From assembly GCA_028715725.1 (NCBI GenBank), contig JAQURG010000008.1, positions 36,119 to 100,118 of the forward strand: 64,000 bases of DNA. The letters run 5' to 3'. Made by a program: the position numbers and the translations under genes. The stretch's first letter is position 1. The number at the start of each line of letters is the position of its first letter. This document shows positions 7,892-16,695 of this stretch, piece after piece. Below the pieces are notes generated by a model that was not told where the DNA came from, ran no database searches, and saw nothing but the letters and a program-made list of their open reading frames with translations. This DNA is from Methylococcales bacterium (GTDB taxonomy: Bacteria; Pseudomonadota; Gammaproteobacteria; Methylococcales; Methylomonadaceae).

Positions 7892-8988
7892 AACTTAATC
7901 TCTTTGATCAGGGCGGCAGCGCAATAGGGTAAATCGGTAAAAACGGCTATTGGGATTGACTTTGATTCGGCCAGCCAGCGTAAATGCCGGGTTGCGTCGG
8001 AGTCTAAATCCTGTAATAACAAGAGCTGCGCTTCCCGGCGAAGTAACACACGAGTCGTTTCTCCAATGCCGGGTTTAATGTAATTATGATCAGTAATTCC
8101 ATAATATTCGGCAATGCTTTTTAAAAATTTTTGGGAAACTTTTTGCAATTGTTCAAGATTGAGCTCGACAGGATTATGATGTTGCAGAGTTAAACCTTGC
8201 CAAAGATTATCGACTCTGCCAAGTATTTCATCAATAAAATAACGCGATAAATCGTGTTGCTCAAACTGCCGGTAATAAAGGCAGCCATGAAAATCGTCGG
8301 GGCCGGCGTTGTCTTTATCATAAATCGAACGGCTGACCAATCCCGATACTGTGGCATTCAAGATACTTGAAGGAATTAAATAATCTTCAGAAGAGGCGGC
8401 AACGGCTGCGCAACCTGATAAGTCGGTCAATACATGGAGTTCGGCCGGGATGGAGATGCCGTCGCTTTTTTCAAAAGCCTTCAGACTGCTTGCCAGTTGT
8501 CTCGCAATAGTGCCCTTTGCTGTCCAGCCGTCCACGAATACCAAAGATTCCGGCGCATGGCTCTGCAGAATATAGCGCAGTGCGTTCTGATCTATGCCGA
8601 TGTCCCGAAGAATTGAAATAGAATAATGTTGGGTCCGGATGTTGAAGTACTGTTTTAAAACGTGTTTGAGTAGCACGCCGATTGGCGTGCCTGCGCGTGC
8701 TAATGACACCAGAGTAATGCCATGAGGACGCCTGGCTAAAATGCCTTGTGCCAACCGTAAAACATGCTCCGCCATACGATCCTGATTTAACGCCATTGCT
8801 TGATAGAACAATGGCAAATAATCATCCGGCGGCAAGGACTCGTGAGTCAGCATTTGCGAATAATGTTTTTCACCTGATTGAATCAGCGCTTCCTTGATAT
8901 AGACGGGCGTATCCGGCAGTGTCACCGGTTTTAACAGGAAGTGCACATCGTCTGATGTATAGCTGCCGGTAAAAGGAGTTATAGGCAT
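7888..8988 (-). CDS. StiP/PRTase-Pelota family protein, Ter-associated
   Basis: This 366-residue protein starts with GSYTSDDVHFLLKP, typical of the family named StiP or Ter-associated PRTase. A phosphoribosyltransferase core follows, with LARAGTPIGVLLKH and a PRPP-loop-like FVDGWTAKGTI. The C-terminal 70 or so residues fit the Pelota-like RNA-binding domain reported for this family. Some databases call it a cysteine protease, and the PRPP loop is the firmer sign. It is first in the run StiP-HpcH-TerB and overlaps HpcH by 4 bases. The usual partner ATP-grasp, HAD and TerD genes are not in the window. Confidence 0.8.
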   Translation of the reverse strand: MPITPFTGSYTSDDVHFLLKPVTLPDTPVYIKEALIQSGEKHYSQMLTHESLPPDDYLPLFYQAMALNQDRMAEHVLRLAQGILARRPHGITLVSLARAGTPIGVLLKHVLKQYFNIRTQHYSISILRDIGIDQNALRYILQSHAPESLVFVDGWTAKGTIARQLASSLKAFEKSDGISIPAELHVLTDLSGCAAVAASSEDYLIPSSILNATVSGLVSRSIYDKDNAGPDDFHGCLYYRQFEQHDLSRYFIDEILGRVDNLWQGLTLQHHNPVELNLEQLQKVSQKFLKSIAEYYGITDHNYIKPGIGETTRVLLRREAQLLLLQDLDSDATRHLRWLAESKSIPIAVFTDLPYCAAALIKEIKL

Positions 8989-9227
8989 TCAAACTGCCTA
9001 TAACTCATCACAGAGGCATTAAAAGAATACTTCTGCTCCCGCCGGAAGTGAGGCGGATGAATTATAATGCTTTGATTTTCTGTCAACTCTGTGCCTCTGC
9101 GATGGGTAATTGTTCTTCAGGTTAAGCTAAAGCAAAACTGATATGACAGGTATTATTACGACATCCGCCTGGACAGTCAATTATCCCCAAGAGTGATTTT
9201 CTGCATTTATTTGAATGGTCAGGTTTT

Positions 9228-11096
9228 TCAAGGCGTCTTGCCGAGTATGACGTCCGCGGCTTTTTCTCCTATCATGTAAATGGAGCTTACGATAAAAAAT
9301 CCGGGGATGCGCGGAAAAACGGAAGCATCCACCACCCGAAGCCCTCGGGTACCACGAACTCTGAAATCCCCATCCAAAACCGCCATTGGATCATCATCCT
9401 TGCCTATAGGGCAGGTGCATGATGCGTGATGTCCCCATGCATTATATCTGACATAATCACGCAATTCCTCGTCGCTCTGTACAGCCTTTCCGGGATGCTC
9501 TTCTTCTGCAATGATTCCTTGCTCTATCAGGGGCGCAGTTATATTGCGTACAAACTTGACGCCTTCCACCACAGCGTCCAGGTCCATATTTTCCTTGTCG
9601 CTACCTTCTTCAAAATAATGAAAATTAATATAAGGCCGGTCGCGAGGATCGGCAGAAACCAGACGTACTTCACCGGCACGGTTAATCGTATGCGCTTTAA
9701 GCACGGCCCAAGTCAGGTAATTCAAGTTCTCTCTGATCAATTTTGAATAGCCGGGAAAATAACCTCTGAAATTTCCTAACAGGGCAAAACAAAATAGATC
9801 GGGTAAGGGCAGTTCCGCCATTGAACGTTTGATGACGGCCAATATAGCGCCGTTAGTGGTATAGACGCCTTGATGAAGCTTTTCCCATTGCTCATACTGA
9901 GAGTCACCTCTTGCATACTTGGCCTCCTTAAGTACCTCCCAGTCATGATGCATGCGATTGACTACACCGACCTCATAACGGTCCTGCAGATTGGCGCCGA
10001 CACCTGGCAGATCAAGTTTGACCGGAATGCCGTGTTTGGCCAGTTCTTCTTTGGGTCCGATACCTGAGAGCATCAGTATCTGCGGAGTACTATAAGCGCC
10101 GCCTGCCAGTATCACTTCCGAAGTGGCATAGGCAATGCGTAATTCGCCGGACTCTGTGCTGGGGTTGTAATGAGCTCTGTAAAGTTTTGCACCTTTTAAA
10201 TATTCGACGCCGACAGCGCGGTTCTCATCGTCCAGAATAACTTTGGTAACCAGTGCGTTCAGCTCAATGGTGAGCCGGTCAGGATATTGCTGCTGGATGT
10301 CCAGTAACCGCTCGCGAGAGCCATGGCGGGCGCCGTTCTTGGTCGCTAATGGTGTATAGCGCAAACCGGTGGCATTGGCCTGTACTAATGGCCAGTCATT
10401 GGGATCAGCCAGGCCGCCCTCGGTAAATCCTTTAATGCGCTCAAAATGGTCGGGCAAGTGGATAATGGTCTGTTTGGCTAATTCCAGGAGAGTTTTGATT
10501 AATTTCTGATCCTTTATCAGCGCCTTTAGAGGAAGAGCGGCTTCTGTTCGAAACCAGCCGCTCCAGCCATGACGGGAGGGATTAATGCCCAGCATGGCTA
10601 ATCTCCGATACCACGGTCTATGATGGCAATTTTCCATGCGCTCAAAATATTTGCGCATATTATCCGCGCTCCAGGAAGTATCGCCGGTAATGTGTGCAAT
10701 TTCGTCCCAGTCGGCATTGTGCGGGTAAACCGTTATCATGGCGTTATGTGCCGTACAGCCACCAAGACAGCCAGCGCGCGGATAAAGTACGCCGTCTTCT
10801 TCCGGCGTAAATTTGGGATCCTGCTCCTGGGTTGCCTTGTCGCTATAATGGCGCACAAAATAATCCCACCTCATGGTTTTATTTTCAGTGGAAAATGTAT
10901 GAAACACGGGTACATCGTAGTCATCGGGTAAAGGATTGCCATCCGGATAGGTCAGATCGTCTTCCTGAATTTTTTTCGGGTCGCAGCCGGCCTCAAGGAC
11001 CAGGACTTTTTTGCCATATTCCGCCAATCTGGCGGCAACTGTGCCTCCCCCTGCGCCCGAACCTACGACGATATAGTCAAAATTAGTGTCAGTCAT
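9228..11096 (-). CDS. GMC family FAD-dependent oxidoreductase
   Basis: This is a 622-residue glucose-methanol-choline family flavoprotein. FAD binding is shown by GSGAGGGTVAARLAE (about 12-26), GGCTAHNAM and LAGGAYSTPQIL. The catalytic His pair region is WGHHASCTCPIG near the C-terminus, followed by GLRVVDASVFP. It oxidises an alcohol, sugar or similar donor; the substrate is not readable. No signal peptide is visible. The upstream gene encodes a di-haem cytochrome c, so the pair probably works like membrane GMC dehydrogenases that pass electrons to cytochrome c rather than O2. If so, export must be by another route or with a partner. Confidence 0.9.
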   Translation of the reverse strand: MTDTNFDYIVVGSGAGGGTVAARLAEYGKKVLVLEAGCDPKKIQEDDLTYPDGNPLPDDYDVPVFHTFSTENKTMRWDYFVRHYSDKATQEQDPKFTPEEDGVLYPRAGCLGGCTAHNAMITVYPHNADWDEIAHITGDTSWSADNMRKYFERMENCHHRPWYRRLAMLGINPSRHGWSGWFRTEAALPLKALIKDQKLIKTLLELAKQTIIHLPDHFERIKGFTEGGLADPNDWPLVQANATGLRYTPLATKNGARHGSRERLLDIQQQYPDRLTIELNALVTKVILDDENRAVGVEYLKGAKLYRAHYNPSTESGELRIAYATSEVILAGGAYSTPQILMLSGIGPKEELAKHGIPVKLDLPGVGANLQDRYEVGVVNRMHHDWEVLKEAKYARGDSQYEQWEKLHQGVYTTNGAILAVIKRSMAELPLPDLFCFALLGNFRGYFPGYSKLIRENLNYLTWAVLKAHTINRAGEVRLVSADPRDRPYINFHYFEEGSDKENMDLDAVVEGVKFVRNITAPLIEQGIIAEEEHPGKAVQSDEELRDYVRYNAWGHHASCTCPIGKDDDPMAVLDGDFRVRGTRGLRVVDASVFPRIPGFFIVSSIYMIGEKAADVILGKTP

Positions 11097-11126
11097 CTTT
11101 ATCTCCTCAACAGATATTCTGAAGAA

Positions 11127-11154
11127 GCGCTGCTGCTTATGTCGGCAGCAGCGC
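11127..11154 (-). other. Hairpin between cytochrome c and GMC genes
   Basis: A perfect 10-bp inverted repeat, GCGCTGCTGC and GCAGCAGCGC with an 8-base loop, lies between the two genes. An outer CTGAAG/CTTCAG pair extends it. No T-run follows. It could slow transcription or protect the upstream mRNA, setting the ratio of cytochrome to oxidoreductase. Confidence 0.5.
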
Positions 11155-11236
11155 CAATCTCCTTCAGATCAATGAAATACCGGAGCCTGCGCAATGTTGG
11201 ACAGAAATTCTATTGCATGCACCGGTATTATTGTTA

Positions 11237-13795
11237 TTACATGGTTTTCAAGAAGGCAATCAAGGCTTTCTTGTCGTCATCGCTTAACCCGGGTTCTGCT
11301 TTGGTGTCTTGATAATAATCCGTACCAAAGTAGTGGCCCCGGTTGACTATATAATCAGGACATTTACTGGCTTTTATCAAAGGATCAACCACATTGGCAA
11401 AAACTTTCCTGGCCTCTTCGTCAGAGGCATTTTTAGGTATCGACTTGAGGTCTCTTTTGATCTTATGCAGAAGTTGCAGCAATTCGACTTTGTGTCTCAC
11501 TCTATCGACAATCCCTTCTCTTCTGTCCAGGTCAATATTGGTCAACAGGTTAACCGGAGTTCCTTTTGGAATCGGGCCCAGTTCAATGCCGTTTTCCCCG
11601 ACAAACTGGCCTGCACTGACGATACCGACCAGGTTTTCCAGTAATTTCGGAACAAACCCGGAAGGCACTCTCAGGTAACTGGTCTCCGAAGTTTTATCAA
11701 CCCATCCGGGCAACATTTTTCCCGAAGCCGTTTGGTACTGAACATTCCCTTTACGTTTTTCCGGCCAGAGCATTTGCTCGATAGAATTATCAAATGATTG
11801 TAATCTGTCTTCTACGGCGGGGCTGGGGTTGAATTCGCCAACCGTATTGTTGAGCAGGAATGGCGCGGTAGACCATAGACTGATCAGCGATGCAGGACGT
11901 GTATAACCACGGCCGCCCGCCGGCATCTTGTAATCCCATGGATTTCCGGTCAGTGGATGATGAACGGTAAATTTGCCTACAGAGGGAAGGTCTTTGTACG
12001 ATTGGGAAGAATAGTTGTCCCAGATATTGCCGGCAATGGCATTGGTCGCCAGAGGGCTGCAAGCATTAGTTTCCAGTAAGGTGACAGGTATCCGCAAGTC
12101 GGTGGACAGGAAATTGTCTTTCAGGAAATCTTCCTTCATCACGATCTGTTTCATTTCATTTTTAAATTCATCGCTGCGCGTCCAGTCCCAATACGAGTTC
12201 CAGCACTTTAAGTAATCCTTGCCGGCACAGCTGTTGGGAAAGAAGGTATAGGATTTTTCGGGAAGTTTACTCGAATGACAACGGGCGCAACGTTCAGCAA
12301 ATGCCGTTTTACCTTTAGTTAATGTTCCTGCATCCGCAGTCAAATGTTTATCGCCGCCGGGAGCGTTTTTCAGATAGTCGGGCTGTGCGGTTGCCAGGAA
12401 AAACAAGGCCAGATTAGCCGTTTGCGCTTCATTCGCTTGCCAATAAACCGAGTTCTGACGACCGGTTTTAACAGGTATCGGGCTTATTTCCTTACCGCCT
12501 AACAGCGGATTAAAATGATTCAGCCATTCTTCGCTGAACAGGCCGATATTGATAAAAACGCGGTTTAATGCACCTAGCGCGCCAACCGAATCAGAGCCGT
12601 CTTTCAGAACATGAGGCGTCCATACCGTATCGGGTGCTTTATAAAATTCAGTCAGTGGCGTGCCGGCAGGGACATAGTCATTGAGTTGCTTGTTATCCTT
12701 GCCGCCGCCCGACAGTTTCTCGGTACTGAACTTTTTGGCGTTTGCCAGGCGCGCCGCCAGGCTATAGACGGCATTCATGGTGCGCGGATTATTGATGTAA
12801 TCAGTGGACACCAGCGAGGTGTCGAGGGCTCCGGGGCGTGAAGTGTGGAAGAGTTGATAGGGAAAGTTGCTTTCATCCGCATCCCAGGTAAAAATCCGGT
12901 CTATCCAGAAATATTGTGCGCCGGGGTTTGAATTAAGGTTTTCCCATTTCGGGTTTTCAGGGTCCTTGGGTGGATTGGCCGGGTTAGGACCGACGTGGCA
13001 AAAGCCGCACGACATGCCGACCCGGTAAGGCCTGACCAGATTTTTATCGTTATAATAGCTTGCATCGGTATAGTACCGAACAGGGTCCCATCTTTTTTGC
13101 GCCTGCTCATCGAAATCCGGATTTGGAAACAAGCGAACACCGACAATGCCCGTTGCATAGCCATAGTAAGAACCGACTGGAATATTTTTACCGCGCGCGC
13201 CGATTTTTACGCCAGGATACTTTTCTTCATTTTCGAACGGGTCGGAGGGACACTCTTTTGAGCGCACATCCAGCCACAGCCCGTAGCGGTCTTCACGTCC
13301 GCTGGAGGGTTTTTTGAAGCAGGGTTCGTTGACTAATCCCAGATAATTCCAGCGATTGCTGCGACTGAATTTCAAGCTGGGATGATTGGATAAGGTTTTT
13401 AGAAAGTCGAGATTGCCACGGCTTTCATAACCGAGTCTATTCCAGAAATAATCATTACCCGCAGTCCATACAATCCAGTTATTACGCCCGATTGCGGCAG
13501 CTTTCGCAGCGGCTTCCGGAGTTATTCCGGGAACAAAAGGGGCAAGAATTTTTGCCAAAGCGGCAGGGTCTTTGGTTGCGCCGTAGTCCATGTCACGAAA
13601 ATAGTCTTCATCGGCCCCCGGCATGCTTTCTGCCGTTCGTCCTGCGCATTTGGCTTCGTCCAGAACTTTCCCAGCCCCTCTCTGATCACAGGGAATATCT
13701 TTTATCTTTGCCATGATGCTGCCACTATAGGTGGAGAGCCCAATAAGCCCCGCCCCCATAAGAGCAAGTATGATAGTTGATGTTTTTATGTTCAT
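11237..13795 (-). CDS. Di-haem c-type cytochrome, large periplasmic
   Basis: This protein of about 852 residues has an N-terminal hydrophobic signal (TIILALMGAGLIGLSTYSGSIMA) and two CXXCH haem sites, CGFCH in the first half and CARCH after the middle. The C-terminal region ends in a peroxidase-like LSDDDKKALIAFLKTM helix. The start at 13795 (MNIKTS) has GAGGT seven bases upstream; an in-frame ATG six codons earlier lacks a site. It resembles large cytochromes of the di-haem peroxidase or RoxA/RoxB style in layout, without a firm match. It precedes the GMC gene by 140 bases and is the likely electron acceptor. Confidence 0.82.
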   Translation of the reverse strand: MNIKTSTIILALMGAGLIGLSTYSGSIMAKIKDIPCDQRGAGKVLDEAKCAGRTAESMPGADEDYFRDMDYGATKDPAALAKILAPFVPGITPEAAAKAAAIGRNNWIVWTAGNDYFWNRLGYESRGNLDFLKTLSNHPSLKFSRSNRWNYLGLVNEPCFKKPSSGREDRYGLWLDVRSKECPSDPFENEEKYPGVKIGARGKNIPVGSYYGYATGIVGVRLFPNPDFDEQAQKRWDPVRYYTDASYYNDKNLVRPYRVGMSCGFCHVGPNPANPPKDPENPKWENLNSNPGAQYFWIDRIFTWDADESNFPYQLFHTSRPGALDTSLVSTDYINNPRTMNAVYSLAARLANAKKFSTEKLSGGGKDNKQLNDYVPAGTPLTEFYKAPDTVWTPHVLKDGSDSVGALGALNRVFINIGLFSEEWLNHFNPLLGGKEISPIPVKTGRQNSVYWQANEAQTANLALFFLATAQPDYLKNAPGGDKHLTADAGTLTKGKTAFAERCARCHSSKLPEKSYTFFPNSCAGKDYLKCWNSYWDWTRSDEFKNEMKQIVMKEDFLKDNFLSTDLRIPVTLLETNACSPLATNAIAGNIWDNYSSQSYKDLPSVGKFTVHHPLTGNPWDYKMPAGGRGYTRPASLISLWSTAPFLLNNTVGEFNPSPAVEDRLQSFDNSIEQMLWPEKRKGNVQYQTASGKMLPGWVDKTSETSYLRVPSGFVPKLLENLVGIVSAGQFVGENGIELGPIPKGTPVNLLTNIDLDRREGIVDRVRHKVELLQLLHKIKRDLKSIPKNASDEEARKVFANVVDPLIKASKCPDYIVNRGHYFGTDYYQDTKAEPGLSDDDKKALIAFLKTM

Positions 13796-14336
13796 ACTGT
13801 TTACCTCAAACATTAGATTTATTTAGAATTATCGACCGCTAGAATCGTGACTCTGCGCTAGGCTTCCTCCACGAACTGACATTGTGAATAGTTTGAGCAA
13901 TGGTTCTGCGTCGCTTTTTGTGGTAAAAACAGGCTTTAATAGAACAAAAATATTTTGTTAGATGGCTTATTTTATTTATATATTAATGGCTTACCTAATT
14001 AAGCTTACAGATAATCGATGCACAGCGGAGATTGTATGGCAAAAAATGGAAAAAGAACAGTTTATCTAACGCCTTAATTAAGTGCTCAATAGAATGATCA
14101 GAATCACGGCTCAGTTGTTTATACACCTTTAGTTGAAACTCGCATTTAAAAAACAAGCGTATAAGGAAATTATAAATACTTTGCCAGCTGAACGAGAGGT
14201 ATGGCGGAGTTATCGTGGATGCTATATGAAGCTGACTAAACCATTCCTTCCAATGCTGAAAGCCGGGATGGGAAGCGCTGCCGGAATGGTATTATGATGT
14301 TGCCTGAGAACGACTTTATAGGCTGGGAACAGCTTT
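13796..14336. other. Gene-free stretch upstream of the cytochrome c gene
   Basis: About 540 AT-rich bases between the end of the glyoxalase gene and the start of the cytochrome gene. It should hold the cytochrome-GMC promoter. No clear operator, RNA gene or sigma-54 type element was recognised. Confidence 0.4.
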
Positions 14337-14777
14337 TTACCAGGTCCCTGTGTTTTCCATCGAAAGCCAGGGTTCCTGAGGCACAAGAGGCTTGCCTTTC
14401 TGTAACAACTCGATAGAAATAGCATCGGGTGAGCGAACAAATGCCATGTGACCATCGCGTGGCGGGCGGTTGATTATCACACCGGCATCCTGCAATTTCC
14501 GGCAAGTCTGATAAATATTGTCCACTTCAAAAGCAAGATGGCCAAAATTGCGCCCTCCGCCATAATCTTCGGTATCCCAGTTATAAGTCAGCTCGATTAA
14601 TGGCGCTTGTTTTTCAAGAGCCTGAACAGCATCGAGCGGCGCATACAAATAAACCAGAGTATACCGGCCTTGTTCACCATCAAAGCGGTGGCTTTCCAGC
14701 AAGCCGAGTTTATTGCAAAAAAAATCGAGCGATTCATCCAGATCATGGACCCGAATCATGGTGTGTAGATAACGCAT
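14337..14777 (-). CDS. gloA: Lactoylglutathione lyase (glyoxalase I), VOC fold
   Basis: Glyoxalase I turns the methylglyoxal-glutathione adduct into lactoylglutathione. The 146-residue protein has two beta-alpha-beta-beta-beta units, with the four metal ligands visible: His in LHTMIRV, Glu in LIELTYNW, His in FGHLAF and Glu in SIELLQ. The His/Glu/His/Glu set is typical of the Ni-dependent bacterial type. The start at 14777 is chosen because AAGGAG lies six bases upstream and homologues begin MRYLHTM; the longer open frame to 14894 is overlap with tag. It lies 10 bases after tag, so the two are probably co-transcribed. Confidence 0.92.
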   Translation of the reverse strand: MRYLHTMIRVHDLDESLDFFCNKLGLLESHRFDGEQGRYTLVYLYAPLDAVQALEKQAPLIELTYNWDTEDYGGGRNFGHLAFEVDNIYQTCRKLQDAGVIINRPPRDGHMAFVRSPDAISIELLQKGKPLVPQEPWLSMENTGTW

Positions 14778-14787
14778 AGGGTGCTCC

Positions 14788-15372
14788 TTAGGAATAGGTT
14801 CTTTTAATTTCGGCATGTCTGTAACAATCCACCGTATGGTCATTGACCATGCCCGTGGCCTGCATAAAAGCATAACAGATCGTGCTGCCGACAAACTTGA
14901 AGCCGCGCTTTTTGAGATCTTTACTCATTAGTTCCGATAGCCGGGTAGATGCCGGAATGTCAGCATGGGTATTCCAGTTGTTATGGAAAGGCTTGCCGTT
15001 CACGAACCGCCAGATATATTGCTCAAAGCTGCCGAAGCTCTCCTGAATAGCTAAAAAAGCTCTTGCATTGATAATGGCCGCATTAATTTTCAGTTGATTC
15101 CTGACGATGCCCGGATTAGCCAGCAATGAGCTGATTTTGTGATCGTCATAGCGCGCGATCAGACCGGCTTCAAAGTTATCAAACGCTTTCCTGTATTCGT
15201 CGCGTTTTTTTAAAATAGTCACCCAGCTTAAACCCGCCTGCGCGCCTTCAAGAATCAGAGACTCAAATAAAAGCCGGTCATCATGGACCGGGACTCCCCA
15301 TTCCAGATCGTGATAACGTTCTTCCATCGGACTTGATAGCGCCCAGCTACATATTTTTATATGATTGCTCAA
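14788..15372 (-). CDS. tag: DNA-3-methyladenine glycosylase I
   Basis: Tag removes 3-methyladenine from alkylated DNA to start base excision repair. The 194-residue sequence shows the family N-terminus CSWA with a zinc-binding Cys, the segment [18 protein letters not shown], and [32 protein letters not shown] closes the fold with the second Cys and zinc-binding His residues. It is followed closely by gloA, so alkylation and methylglyoxal damage are handled from one transcript. Length is normal. Confidence 0.95.
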   Translation of the reverse strand: MSNHIKICSWALSSPMEERYHDLEWGVPVHDDRLLFESLILEGAQAGLSWVTILKKRDEYRKAFDNFEAGLIARYDDHKISSLLANPGIVRNQLKINAAIINARAFLAIQESFGSFEQYIWRFVNGKPFHNNWNTHADIPASTRLSELMSKDLKKRGFKFVGSTICYAFMQATGMVNDHTVDCYRHAEIKRTYS

Positions 15373-15484
15373 AATAATAACCTGAATTTAATTAAGGCAT
15401 GCACTTTGATACTAATGATATCTTATTTAACTGGACCCCATAAAGCTGTCACAAAAAATTTAAGCTCGGCAGGGGTGTGATTTT

Positions 15485-15520
15485 ATGAAAAACGCATGGA
15501 TAGAATGGACTTTCAACTAA
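15485..15520 (+). CDS. Possible 11-codon upstream ORF overlapping nspC start
   Basis: The frame ATG AAA AAC GCA to TAA encodes MKNAWIEWTFN and has AGGGG nine bases upstream, a better ribosome site than nspC itself. It overlaps the first codons of nspC in another frame. It may couple or regulate nspC translation, or simply be chance. Very short, so low confidence. Confidence 0.25.
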   Translation: MKNAWIEWTFN

Positions 15521-16641
15521 TAAAAGACAGTATTCCTACCTCGCCGGCATTTGTTCTGGATGAAGGTGAGATGATCAGAAACTTAAAAGTTTTGAATATG
15601 TTGCGCCACCGTTGCGGCTGCAAGGCGTTATATTCAATCAAGGCCTTACCTTTATCATCCGTTCTGGCAATAGCAAAATCTTTTGTTGATGGCTTTTCGG
15701 CCAGTTCTTTATTTGAAGCGCGAATGGCAGATGAAATTTTAACGGGGCAGGGTAGTATCCACTTGACAACACCCGGCTTAAGGCCCGAGGAATGGGATGA
15801 GATTGCACGTCTGGCCACACACGTCAGTTTCAATTCACTCACGCAGTATCAGCGCTTTACTGCGACTGCCGGGAACTCCATCGGTTTAAGGGTTAATCCA
15901 AAACTGTCTTTTCTTAAGGATGAGCGGTTTGATCCCTGCCGGCAGTATTCAAAACTGGGGGTTGATATTGATGAATTATGGCAATCATCCAGCCTGGATC
16001 AGGTTCAAGGTTTGCATGTCCATAATATTTTTTCAGCAACTGACTTTACGCCGTTAATTAAAACCATTGAGAAGCTGCGCAGTTATTTTGGCAAAAGTCT
16101 GGCGCGACTCGATTGGCTGAATCTGGGCGGAGGTTATTTGTTTAATCAAATTAGCGAGCACCGCTCCTTTATTGATCTGATAAACCGGTTAAAAAAAGAT
16201 TTTGATCTGGAGGTTTATATTGAGCCGGGCAGTGCAGTGGTGGGAAGTGCCGGACATTTAGTAGCCACTGTTATTGATAGCTTTGTCAGTGACGGCAAAA
16301 CGGTCGCCATCCTGGATACATCAGTGAATCATAACCCGGAAGTGTTTGAATATCAGCGCCAACCTCAATTATATGAGCACGACCCCAAAGGCGGCTATTC
16401 TGTAATCCTGGCAGGCTGTACCTGTCTGGCGGGTGATGTATTCGGCGAGTATCGTTTTACCAAGCCTTTGGCCGTCGGTGAAAAGGTAGTTTTTAAAAAT
16501 ACCGGCGCATACAGCCTGATTAAGGCCAATCGATTCAATGGTTATAATCTGCCGGATATTTATATTTATCAGGACCGGCAATTGAAAAAAACGAAGCATT
16601 ACGACTATCAGGAATATCGCCGGCAATGGTGTGCGGATTAA
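15496..16641 (+). CDS. nspC: Carboxynorspermidine decarboxylase
   Basis: NspC is a PLP enzyme of the alanine-racemase fold that decarboxylates carboxynorspermidine or carboxyspermidine in polyamine synthesis. The PLP lysine is in YSIKALP (about residue 49), with LHVHNIFSATDF, LNLGGGYLFN and IEPGSAVV as further active-site segments, and AGCTCLAGD carrying the catalytic Cys of the partner subunit. The 381 residues fit. The start is 15496 or the second Met three codons on. The usual partner, carboxynorspermidine synthase, is not nearby. The ribosome site is weak and a short upstream ORF overlaps the start. Confidence 0.92.
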   Translation: MDRMDFQLIKDSIPTSPAFVLDEGEMIRNLKVLNMLRHRCGCKALYSIKALPLSSVLAIAKSFVDGFSASSLFEARMADEILTGQGSIHLTTPGLRPEEWDEIARLATHVSFNSLTQYQRFTATAGNSIGLRVNPKLSFLKDERFDPCRQYSKLGVDIDELWQSSSLDQVQGLHVHNIFSATDFTPLIKTIEKLRSYFGKSLARLDWLNLGGGYLFNQISEHRSFIDLINRLKKDFDLEVYIEPGSAVVGSAGHLVATVIDSFVSDGKTVAILDTSVNHNPEVFEYQRQPQLYEHDPKGGYSVILAGCTCLAGDVFGEYRFTKPLAVGEKVVFKNTGAYSLIKANRFNGYNLPDIYIYQDRQLKKTKHYDYQEYRRQWCAD

Positions 16642-16695
16642 TAACCTCTTTTTGCAAGATAAGTACAAACTTTTAACTGTGACAGGAGATTAAAT

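Noticed and set aside
11309..13716. Several plus-strand frames of 65 to 111 codons opposite the cytochrome c gene
   Set aside because: They are mirror frames of a well-supported gene with two haem motifs; no own ribosome sites or families.
14778..14894. N-terminal extension of the glyoxalase frame
   Set aside because: It overlaps the tag gene, and AAGGAG plus family length point to the start at 14777.
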